A DNA stretch of 18,121 bases, taken from contig CAZNNH010000125.1 of NCBI GenBank assembly GCA_964574335.1, positions 1-18,121 on the forward strand, read 5' to 3'. The DNA is from CAZNNH01 sp964574335. GTDB lineage: Bacteria; Acidobacteriota; Vicinamibacteria; Fen-336. Made by a program: the position numbers and the translations under genes. The notes beneath the pieces were generated by a model. That model was given only the letters and a program-made list of their open reading frames with translations, did not search any database and was not told where the DNA came from. Shown here piece by piece: positions 7,016 through 13,409 of this stretch; within the stretch, counting starts at the first letter, position 1; each line of letters starts with the position of its first letter.

Positions 7016-8092
7016 ATGCAGACCATCCGCGCCGGCAAGAGCGGCCTGGCCCTCTACGTGGTGGCCTGGGTCTGCGTCACCGCCCTTCTCGACTCGCTGC
7101 TGGCCTTCTCGGGGGCCTACACCTGGCTGGACGGCTTCTGGATCACTCTCCCGCTGAGCGCCATCTACGTCTTCGTGGGCCTCGGCGCCTACCACCTGTG
7201 CCGGTCGATGCCGATCAAGACCACGCGGCCGGCCTGGCTGGTCTTCACGCTGGCGCTGGCCGCCTCGATCGTGGCCTCGCTCTGGGTCAGCCTGGGGCGG
7301 GCCTGGGTCCGGGTGCTGGTGTCGTGGGGCTCGCTGCCGGAGGAGGCGGTGGGCAGCTACTCGAGCGCCGCCCCCATCATCCTCGGCGTCGGCTACCTGC
7401 TGTTCCTGCTGGCGGTGGTCCTCCACTACCTGCTGCTGACCACCGAGGCCTCCCGGGAGGCCGAGACCGAGGCCCTCAAGTACCAGCTCCTCTCCCGCGA
7501 CGCCGAGCTCAAGACGCTGCGGGCCCAGCTCCACCCGCACTTCCTCTTCAACAGCCTCAACTCGATCAACTCCCTGATCGGCTCCGACGCGGCGGCGGCG
7601 CGGCGCACCTGTGTGCTGCTCGGCGACCTGCTCCGCCACAGCCTGACCCTGGGGGCCAAGGAGCGGATCCCGCTGGGCGACGAGCTCTCGCTGGCCGAGA
7701 GCCTGTTGTCGATCGAGAAGGTCCGCTTCGGCGAGCGCTTGGTGTTCCAGACCCAGGTGGACGAAGAGGCCCGCGCCTGCCAGGTGCCGCCGCTTCTGCT
7801 CCAGCCGCTGGTGGAGAACGCCGTGACCCACGGCATCTCCTCGCTCCTGGAAGGGGGAGAGATCCGCATCGAGGGGCGGGTCGAGGGCGGCAGGCTGGAG
7901 CTGTCGGTCGAGAACCCCCGCGACGCCGAGTCGCCGCCCCGAGCCGGGGCCGGCGTCGGCCTGCCCAACGTGAAGCGCCGCCTGGCCGCCCTGTACGGCA
8001 AGGACGGGCGCGTGCGCACCAGCGAGGAGAACGACCGCTACCGCGTCGAGATCACCCTCCCGGTGGAGACCGGGAACGGCGACGGGTCCTGA
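7016..8092 (+). CDS. LytS/YehU-type sensor histidine kinase
   Basis: A 358-residue inner-membrane kinase. Four membrane helices are visible at about 11-33, 42-62, 73-92 and 118-141, with little extracytoplasmic sequence, so it may sense through the membrane or through a partner. A short coiled linker (about 143-170) leads to the His_kinase domain with LHPHFLFNSLNSI (172-184); His175 is the expected phospho-acceptor. The ATPase domain has the N-box QPLVENAVTHG (263-273, Asn268) and a glycine box GAGVGLPNVKRRL (311-323). The family normally phosphorylates LytTR-type regulators. No separate regulator lies in this strand's gene cluster, and the only receiver domain in the window is the one fused to the Ser/Thr kinase on the opposite strand, the likely target. 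ATG at 7016 has no clear ribosome site. The gene is 38 bases after the LiaF-like gene and 16 before the SGNH-HEAT gene. Confidence 0.93.
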   Translation: MQTIRAGKSGLALYVVAWVCVTALLDSLLAFSGAYTWLDGFWITLPLSAIYVFVGLGAYHLCRSMPIKTTRPAWLVFTLALAASIVASLWVSLGRAWVRVLVSWGSLPEEAVGSYSSAAPIILGVGYLLFLLAVVLHYLLLTTEASREAETEALKYQLLSRDAELKTLRAQLHPHFLFNSLNSINSLIGSDAAAARRTCVLLGDLLRHSLTLGAKERIPLGDELSLAESLLSIEKVRFGERLVFQTQVDEEARACQVPPLLLQPLVENAVTHGISSLLEGGEIRIEGRVEGGRLELSVENPRDAESPPRAGAGVGLPNVKRRLAALYGKDGRVRTSEENDRYRVEITLPVETGNGDGS

Positions 8093-8108
8093 GCGGGATG
8101 GGGCGAGC

Positions 8109-9887
8109 TTGACCGGCCCGAGCCCATCGGCCCGCCAGCGGCTGTTGCCCAACCTCGTCCTGAGCGCCGCCGTCACCCTGCTCTTCGCCGGGCTGCTCGA
8201 GCTGACGGCGCGCTGGCTGGCCCCCCCGGCGCCCGTGGTCGAGGACTACATCTGGGACTGGGAGCAGAAGTGGGAGGGCGACTTCTACACCATGCGCTCC
8301 GACGCGGTGGGCTGGCCGCCGTGGGAGGAGTTCAACGGTGACGGCGTGCGCGACCGCACCCATGCCGAGGAGAAGCCCGAGGGGGTGACCCGGCTGGTCT
8401 GCCTGGGCGACAGCGTCACCCTCGGCGACGGGGTCGAGCCCCGCCAGGCGTTCCCCCAGCTCCTGCAGGAGCGGCTCGATGCCGAGGGCCCCGGCGTGGA
8501 GGTGTTCAACCTCGCCCTGTGGGGCTGGTCGACACGCCAGGAACGTTTCGCCTACCGGCGGATCGCGCGCAGGTACGGTCCCGACCGGGTCCTCTTGACC
8601 GTCTGCCTGAACGACATCCCCGAGCTGCAGAACAACCTCTCGCGGCCCCCAGGCTGGCTGAGAGGGCTGTATCAGCGGTCGGCGCTGGTTCGCCTGGTGG
8701 TCGACGCGCGGGGGCGCGAGATCCGGAGCGTCGAGGAGCTGTTCGAGACACCGGGCGCGCACGGCGTGGAAGCCGGGTTCGACCGCTTCTTCAAGGAGCT
8801 TCTCGCGCTTCGGGACGACGTGACCAAAGGCGGCGCTGAGCTCCTGGTGGCGGTGATGCCCTTCCGCTTCCAGCTCGAGCCGGATGCCCCCGAGCCGACG
8901 GTCCAGCGGCGCATCGCCCGCTTCTGTGCCGACTCCGGCCTGCCTTGCCTCGACCTGCTCGATCCGTTGCGGGAGCTGGGGCCCGAGGCCTTTCACGACT
9001 ACGACCACCTGAGCCCGGAGGGGGCCCGGAGGGTGGCTGACGTGCTGCTGCAGAGCCGGCTGCTGCCGCGGCCGCTGCCGGTGCGCGAGCTTCTGGGAGG
9101 ACGGCAGAGCGTCGCGGAGGTGATCGACGCCCTGGGCTCGGCCGACGAGCCAACCAGGCGCGCCGCCGCCTGGGAGCTCTCGCGACGTGGAGGGGCCGCA
9201 GCGGTCGAGCCGCTCACGAAGGCCCTGGACGACGCCTCGGCCCCGGTCCGTGCGGAGGCGGCACGCGCTCTGGGCGCCCTCGGCCCCGCCGCGCGCCCCG
9301 CCATGCCGGCGCTGTTCGCGCGCCTGCGGGATCCTCGACAGCGGGTGCGCTGGGAGGCGGCGCTGTCGCTGTTCCGGCTGGGACCGCGCGCCCCCGAATC
9401 TGTCGGCCCCCTGATCGCCGCGCTCGAGAGCCCGGACGTCTTCGTACGGGGCTTCGCCGCCTTCTGCCTCGGCTCGCTGGGCAAGGCGGCTCGCGAGGCG
9501 GTGCCGGCCCTGATCTCGGCCCTCCAGTCCGAGGAGGGCTACGGGCGCGGCGGCGCCGCCCTCGCCCTGGCCAAGATGGGGGAGGCGGCCCGCGAGGCCA
9601 TCCCCGCCCTGGCCACCGGGCTCGAGAGCCCGGACCCCGAGCACCGCTGGAAGGCGGCGCGTGCCCTCGGACGCATCGGCCTGGCCTCGGACGGCGCCCT
9701 CGAGGCGCTGGCCCGGGCCCTCGCCCACGATCCCGACGAGCGGGTGCGGACCCATGCCGCCCGCGCGCTGGGCCGGATCGGTCCGGCCGCCACCCCGGCG
9801 GCGCGGGCGCTCGAGGCCGCGACCCGGGACCGCGTGGACACGGTGCGCGAGGAGGCGCGGCGGGCCCTGGAGGAGATCAGCCGCTGA
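8109..9887 (+). CDS. SGNH/GDSL hydrolase fused to HEAT repeats, membrane-anchored
   Basis: A 592-residue two-part protein. A basic N-terminus and one hydrophobic helix (about 13-33) should anchor it in the membrane with the rest outside the cytoplasm. The SGNH hydrolase domain spans about 94-318: CLGDSVT with nucleophile Ser102, the glycine block at NLALWGW (Gly139), Asn168 in CLNDI, and the DxxH pair Asp297/His300 in HDYDHLSPEG. All four catalytic blocks are present, so esterase or acyl-hydrolase activity is expected; substrate unknown. Residues about 335-592 are six to eight HEAT (PBS-lyase-type) repeats of around 30 residues rich in A-A-x-A-L-G, a protein-contact scaffold. The start is TTG at 8109; no in-frame ATG or GTG precedes the helix, and the n-region arginines support it. 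It follows the histidine kinase by 16 bases and may share its transcript. The hydrolase-HEAT fusion is unusual. Confidence 0.88.
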   Translation: MTGPSPSARQRLLPNLVLSAAVTLLFAGLLELTARWLAPPAPVVEDYIWDWEQKWEGDFYTMRSDAVGWPPWEEFNGDGVRDRTHAEEKPEGVTRLVCLGDSVTLGDGVEPRQAFPQLLQERLDAEGPGVEVFNLALWGWSTRQERFAYRRIARRYGPDRVLLTVCLNDIPELQNNLSRPPGWLRGLYQRSALVRLVVDARGREIRSVEELFETPGAHGVEAGFDRFFKELLALRDDVTKGGAELLVAVMPFRFQLEPDAPEPTVQRRIARFCADSGLPCLDLLDPLRELGPEAFHDYDHLSPEGARRVADVLLQSRLLPRPLPVRELLGGRQSVAEVIDALGSADEPTRRAAAWELSRRGGAAAVEPLTKALDDASAPVRAEAARALGALGPAARPAMPALFARLRDPRQRVRWEAALSLFRLGPRAPESVGPLIAALESPDVFVRGFAAFCLGSLGKAAREAVPALISALQSEEGYGRGGAALALAKMGEAAREAIPALATGLESPDPEHRWKAARALGRIGLASDGALEALARALAHDPDERVRTHAARALGRIGPAATPAARALEAATRDRVDTVREEARRALEEISR

Positions 9888-9896
9888 GCTGAAGCC

Positions 9897-9914
9897 CGCG
9901 TGACTCTCCACGCG
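9897..9914. repeat. Inverted repeat CGCGTG-6-CACGCG
   Basis: Six-base perfect arms with a 6-base spacer begin 10 bases after the SGNH-HEAT stop codon and overlap the candidate -35 (9900-9905) of the next gene. It could be a short hairpin ending transcription, though no T-run follows, or an operator on the beta-barrel promoter. Confidence 0.4.
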
Positions 9915-9928
9915 TCGTCCAGTATCGT
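9900..9928 (+). promoter_or_regulatory. Candidate sigma-70 promoter, leaderless
   Basis: GTGACT (9900-9905, four of six to TTGACA) and TATCGT (9923-9928, four of six to TATAAT) are 17 bases apart. The -10 ends 6 bases before the ATG at 9935, so initiation would fall on the start codon. No Shine-Dalgarno lies between. The same TATCGT hexamer is used in the promoter at 15652-15680. Confidence 0.5.
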
Positions 9929-9934
9929 GTCGCC

Positions 9935-10786
9935 ATGAGACTGCTCCCACGGCTCGGTCTGGCAACGGCTTCGCTGCTGCTCTCGGTGACCCCCCTGCTC
10001 GCCAGCGACTTCGAGATCTCGGGCTTCGTCGGGCTCTCGGCCCCGACCTACTCGCAAACCTTCTCCTACCAGCCGCCCCCGCCGCCCACCGTATCGGGCG
10101 TGCGCATCGAGCAACGGGGGACCTTCGACCTGAAGGCAAGCGGGGGCATGGCGTTCGGCGGAGCGGTGGCCTTCTTCCCGGTCCCGGCGGTCGGGATCGA
10201 GGCCCGCCTCGACACCGCCGACATGACCCTCGAGACCGAGAACGCCAGCTACGTCGTCGGCGTCTCTTTGCCCCAGCCGATCGGCAACGTCTCCACCCAG
10301 GTCGACCTTCCCCCCGCCCAGGTGGACCTCGAACGGCCGCGTCCGGTCTCTCTCAACGTGCGGCTGCGCGTTCCCGGGACCGTCTCGGTGGGCCTGTCCG
10401 GCGGCGTCAGCTACCTCCCGTCGCTGAAGGCCCGCGTGGTTCAGCCGCTGGCCATCACCAGCTCGGTCCTGGACCTGGTCGGGGGGCAGATCGGCGTCGG
10501 CGAAGTGCCGGTCGTGGCCACGGCCGACCCCACGGTCGAGGGCTCGCGGGTGGGGGGCAACCTGGGTCTGGGCCTGGCATTCAGGATCGGAGAGACGGTG
10601 GCGATCGCGGTCGAGGCCCGCGGCTTCTACTTCAAGGAGCACCGGCTGACCTGGTCGCGGGCCGACAACCAGCCGCTGAACGCCGTCGAGGAGATCGTGG
10701 TCGAAGAGGCGCTCCGGGCCCTTCCCGTCGTGGAGTTCAAGCCGATCTTCTTCAACGTGACCGCCGGCCTGACGCTGCGGTTCTAG
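9935..10786 (+). CDS. Exported protein, probable outer-membrane beta-barrel
   Basis: A 283-residue protein with a clear signal peptide: MRLLPR, a hydrophobic core at about 7-22 and likely cleavage after LLA at residue 24. The mature part is rich in alternating hydrophobic/polar strands and glycine-aromatic turns (for example FEISGFVGLSAP, ASGGMAFGGAVAFFP, GGNLGLGLAFRI, AVEARGFYFKEH) and ends in GLTLRF. A terminal phenylalanine is typical of barrels inserted by the BAM machinery. A proline-rich loop occurs near residues 47-54. No specific family was recognised; size and strand pattern resemble 8-10-strand OmpW/OmpA-like barrels. It lies 47 bases after the SGNH-HEAT gene but seems to have its own promoter. 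Function beyond an outer-membrane location is not predictable. Confidence 0.72.
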   Translation: MRLLPRLGLATASLLLSVTPLLASDFEISGFVGLSAPTYSQTFSYQPPPPPTVSGVRIEQRGTFDLKASGGMAFGGAVAFFPVPAVGIEARLDTADMTLETENASYVVGVSLPQPIGNVSTQVDLPPAQVDLERPRPVSLNVRLRVPGTVSVGLSGGVSYLPSLKARVVQPLAITSSVLDLVGGQIGVGEVPVVATADPTVEGSRVGGNLGLGLAFRIGETVAIAVEARGFYFKEHRLTWSRADNQPLNAVEEIVVEEALRALPVVEFKPIFFNVTAGLTLRF

Positions 10787-10804
10787 AGACGTGACGGCGG
10801 GAGT

Positions 10805-10824
10805 CCCCGGGTTCGGGCCCGGGG
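10805..10824. terminator. GC-rich hairpin between convergent genes
   Basis: Bases 10805-10811 (CCCCGGG) pair perfectly with 10818-10824 (CCCGGGG) around a 6-base loop beginning TTCG. It sits 18 bases after the beta-barrel stop codon and 17 before the stop of the convergent lipoprotein gene, so it can serve both. No T-run follows on either strand, so termination efficiency is uncertain. Confidence 0.55.
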
Positions 10825-10841
10825 AATTGGGGGGCGGCCAT

Positions 10842-11312
10842 TCAGGGATAGAAGGCCGTCAGTTGGTAGGTCGCGTAGTCGTCCTGTGAACTGCAGCACG
10901 GAAAGTCACAAATGGGGGTCGCCGAACCGGGCGCGTGGCAGGTTCTCACCACATACACGCCAGGCACGTCGACATCGGCGGCCCCTAAGACACAGAGCTC
11001 GTCGCCGTGCCGGACTCCGGTCGCCAGCAGCTCGCGAAACGGCCCACGCCAGATCTCCGTCTGCAGGATGGCCCTTCGGTCCGTCCACGTGGAGCGGACG
11101 TAGATCCGTCCGGCAGCGCGAACCCGCACTACGGTTCCGCTAATGCCCTGACAAGTCCCCGACGCGGGCCTACCTACACGCAATGCTCCCTCAAACACCT
11201 GCCGGTCGCCGGCTGCGGGCAGGACCCAACAGCCTGACTCAACGGGGGTCGGCGTGGGCGACCCGGTGGGGTTCGAATCCCCGGCGCATCCAACGAGGAC
11301 CAGCGCCAGCAA
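10842..11312 (-). CDS. Small secreted lipoprotein, unknown function
   Basis: About 156 residues with a very short signal: LLALVLVGC matches a lipobox (L-V-G-C), followed by a linker with a Pro/Thr-rich stretch (GSPTPTP) typical after the lipidated cysteine. The mature part has many cysteines (WVLP region, GTC, ELC, RTC, then CDFPCC near the end), suggesting disulfides outside the cytoplasm. The domain after the linker may be a beta-sandwich; I recognise no family. The start is uncertain: the frame opens only seven codons before the lipobox and offers TTG at 11312, while an ATC at 11324 would add an arginine and give a more usual signal. Neither has a good ribosome site. Third codon positions are less G/C-biased than in the flanking genes. 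Confidence 0.6.
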   Translation of the reverse strand: MLALVLVGCAGDSNPTGSPTPTPVESGCWVLPAAGDRQVFEGALRVGRPASGTCQGISGTVVRVRAAGRIYVRSTWTDRRAILQTEIWRGPFRELLATGVRHGDELCVLGAADVDVPGVYVVRTCHAPGSATPICDFPCCSSQDDYATYQLTAFYP

Positions 11313-11366
11313 CCTGGGAGAGATTGGCGACTACTCAACGTCGACCTCATGCACCACTAGGCAGGA

Positions 11367-11372
11367 TATGCT
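11367..11372 (+). promoter_or_regulatory. Possible -10 box (TATGCT) for a leaderless start
   Basis: TATGCT matches four of six -10 positions and ends 7 bases before the ATG at 11380, giving a leader of about one base. It overlaps the alternative ATG at 11368. No -35 at the standard spacing was found, so this is tentative. Confidence 0.25.
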
Positions 11373-11379
11373 ATCAGGC

Positions 11380-12477
11380 ATGCAAGCCCCCGGAATCAGA
11401 ATCCGACAACGGGGCGCCCTGGCGCGCTGTAAAGGATACGCCCTTGGCGTTGCCGTGTTGGCGGCCTGGCCGATCCCCGGCCTGGCGTCGCTCAGGTCCC
11501 CAAAGGACCTTGGCGGTCTGTCGAGCGACGCCAACGCTGTTGTTGTCGCGACGAACGCTGAGAGATCCGGGCAGAGGGTCAGCCTGGTCGTGACCCGAAG
11601 CCTCAAGGGTTCTGTCGCTCCGGGGCCGCACGTCGCGACGTGGCCAGGGGCGCCCGGGGGTGCTCAAGCCCTGAACGGAGCGGCCCTCTGGTTCTTGGTT
11701 GGCGCCGGAGGCGGCTGGCAGGTACTGCCGTTCTTCACGGGCCAGCCCTTCTCGCTGGTCGACGTGGCTATCCCGATACCTGATGGGGAGCTTTCGCCGG
11801 AAGAGAGCTATGCCGACGCCGATCCGATCGAGGACAAGCTGGTCGTCGAGCTGCGGCGAGGTTTGCTGTCTGGGGATGGTGACCTGGCCTCTGCGGCTGC
11901 GGATGCGCTCAAGTCGCTGGTGGCGGGCCCCGAACCGCTCACGCGGGACCGCCCCCATCAGCACCACTCGGACGGCCTCACCGGACATCCCGAACGCGGC
12001 GCCCTGGCTCGCCTCGAGCGAGACTGGGCCGCCACGCTTCTCGACGTGGTCCAGGATCTCTCGTCACGTGGGGAGAGGATCGGCGCCGGACTGATTGTCA
12101 GCGTGGGCTCGATAGTGGAGCCCTCAGCCGCCACACAGATCCAGGCGCTGCTGCAGAGCGTTGACGACGATGCCTTCCTCAAGAAGGCCCTGGCGGAGGC
12201 CCTCCGCAACATCCACACGCGGGAGGCCCTCCCCGGTCTCGTCGCCTTGCTGGCCGAGCAGGACCCCGGGCTCCAGTACATAGGGGTGATGGGGCTATCC
12301 AGCTTCGCCATGGGCTGCCCACCGGGCCTTTTCTGTGCGCCCCCACAGGGCGGAGGGCCATACACCACCCCCGCAGTCGAGCTTCATTCCCCTGCCCGCG
12401 ACCTATTCCTTCAGGATCCGGCGCGCTACATCTCCTTCTGGCAGAGGTGGTGGAAGGAACTACAGCGCTCGCCGTGA
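11380..12477 (+). CDS. Exported protein with HEAT-like repeats
   Basis: A 365-residue protein. The N-terminus is basic (RIRQR, RCK) and followed by a hydrophobic stretch at about 20-36 ending PGLASLRS, consistent with a signal peptide or anchor. Residues about 40-140 form a strand-rich domain (ANAVVVATN, VSLVVTRSLKGS, AALWFLVG). Residues about 155-310 are helical, with HEAT-like units such as ATQIQALLQSV, ALAEALRNIH and ALPGLVALLAE. The C-terminus is rich in Trp (FWQRWWKEL). No catalytic motif is seen. An ATG four codons earlier (11368) is an equal alternative; neither has a strong ribosome site. Roughly a quarter of the first 80 third positions are A or T, against under a tenth in pntAA (hand count), so the gene may be a later arrival. 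It is divergent to the lipoprotein and upstream of the DUF3142 gene. Function unknown. Confidence 0.68.
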   Translation: MQAPGIRIRQRGALARCKGYALGVAVLAAWPIPGLASLRSPKDLGGLSSDANAVVVATNAERSGQRVSLVVTRSLKGSVAPGPHVATWPGAPGGAQALNGAALWFLVGAGGGWQVLPFFTGQPFSLVDVAIPIPDGELSPEESYADADPIEDKLVVELRRGLLSGDGDLASAAADALKSLVAGPEPLTRDRPHQHHSDGLTGHPERGALARLERDWAATLLDVVQDLSSRGERIGAGLIVSVGSIVEPSAATQIQALLQSVDDDAFLKKALAEALRNIHTREALPGLVALLAEQDPGLQYIGVMGLSSFAMGCPPGLFCAPPQGGGPYTTPAVELHSPARDLFLQDPARYISFWQRWWKELQRSP

Positions 12478-12495
12478 CGGACGGGCGTCCCTTCC

Positions 12496-12538
12496 ACGTT
12501 CCGTGTCTCTGCTGACGCGCACCTTCCCCCCGGAACGT
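12496..12538. repeat. Inverted repeat ACGTTCCG / CGGAACGT
   Basis: Eight-base perfect arms (12496-12503 and 12531-12538) separated by 27 bases lie in the 125-base gap between the HEAT-like gene and the DUF3142 gene. It may form a long-loop hairpin or be a two-site regulator target. A 10-base palindrome CCCTGCAGGG also occurs at 12568-12577. No promoter was identified in the gap. Confidence 0.3.
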
Positions 12539-12602
12539 CTGTTTCGGGCCCCCTGAGCTGGCATCAGCCCTGCAGGGGTTGAAGCGCGGGAGGACCGACG
12601 AG

Positions 12603-13409
12603 GTGACACGGCACGGACCCTGGTGGTCCAGAGGATGCTGGATGGCGATCGCGGTGGCCGCGGCGAGCGGCGCGGTCCTGGGTGCGGTCCTAGGCCCCCC
12701 TCCCGCCACGAGGACGGAACGATCGATGGCGCCCCGGCCCGTGATGCTCTGGGCCTGGGAGCGTCCGGAGGACCTGACCTTCCTCGATCCGCGGGCGGCC
12801 GGCGTTTCCCTGCTGGTGGGGACCGTGCATCTGCGCCGAGGGCTCGTGTACGAGTCACCGCGTCTGCAGCCGCTCTCGATCCCTGACGGCACACTGGTGG
12901 TACCCGTGGTGCGGATCGAGACCGATCCGATACACCCTCCGAGTCTCGGCAACTTGCAGAGGCAGGAACTCCTCGCGGCCCTGGACCGGCTGGTCGGACT
13001 GGAGCGTTGCCAGGCTCTCCAGATCGACTTCGATGCCGTGGTGTCGGAGCGCAGGTTCTACGCTCAGGTGCTGCGAGACGTGCGCGCGTCCCTGCCGCCG
13101 GGCGCCTTCTTATCCATCACGGCCTTGGCCTCCTGGTGCCTGGGCGACGTCTGGTTGGATGGCCTCCCGATCGACGAGGCTGTACCCATGTTGTTCCGGA
13201 TGGGCCCCGATGCCGCGGAAGTGCGAGCCCGGCTGGCTGCCGGGGAGGACTTCGCGTCGCCCCGCTGCCGCAGAAGCTACGGGCTCAGCTCGGATGAGCC
13301 CATCCCGTCTCTCGTCCCCGGGCGGCGCTGCTACGTGTTCCATCCCGCGCCATGGACGAACTCCGCGAACTGCGACGCTCAGAGTCGAATCGAGGGGGCC
13401 CGGCGATGA
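12603..13409 (+). CDS. DUF3142 family protein, membrane-anchored or exported
   Basis: A 268-residue protein. A hydrophobic stretch at about 12-31 after an Arg/His-rich start suggests a signal or anchor. The core resembles DUF3142: MLWAWERPEDL (48-58), IDFDAVVSERRFYAQVLRDVR (141-161), then SITALASWCLGDVW (171-184) and IDEAVPMLFRMG (190-201). The pattern of strands each ending in acidic residues looks like a TIM-barrel, glycosidase-type fold; that is inference, and no enzyme activity is known to me for the family. GTG at 12603 is chosen because GGGAGGA lies eight bases upstream; an in-frame TTG at 12579 is weaker. The stop codon overlaps the next start as ATGA, so the two genes are translationally coupled and likely act together. 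Confidence 0.82.
   Translation: MTRHGPWWSRGCWMAIAVAAASGAVLGAVLGPPPATRTERSMAPRPVMLWAWERPEDLTFLDPRAAGVSLLVGTVHLRRGLVYESPRLQPLSIPDGTLVVPVVRIETDPIHPPSLGNLQRQELLAALDRLVGLERCQALQIDFDAVVSERRFYAQVLRDVRASLPPGAFLSITALASWCLGDVWLDGLPIDEAVPMLFRMGPDAAEVRARLAAGEDFASPRCRRSYGLSSDEPIPSLVPGRRCYVFHPAPWTNSANCDAQSRIEGARR

Noticed and set aside
7198..8112. A 304-codon frame inside the histidine kinase gene
   Set aside because: It is a +1-type shadow of the kinase frame, with Pro/Ala/Arg-rich product and no motif.
9109..9884. Repeated DNA in the 3' part of the SGNH-HEAT gene, considered as a tandem repeat element
   Set aside because: The periodicity comes from degenerate HEAT protein repeats of about 30 residues; the DNA units are not identical and are within one reading frame.
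11267..11283. A tRNA T-arm look-alike (TGGGG, loop TTCGAAT, CCCCG)
   Set aside because: No acceptor strand matching the following bases, D-arm or anticodon arm is found upstream, and no integrase lies near. The bases are also codons of the lipoprotein N-terminus. A relic of a tRNA-site insertion cannot be excluded but is unsupported.
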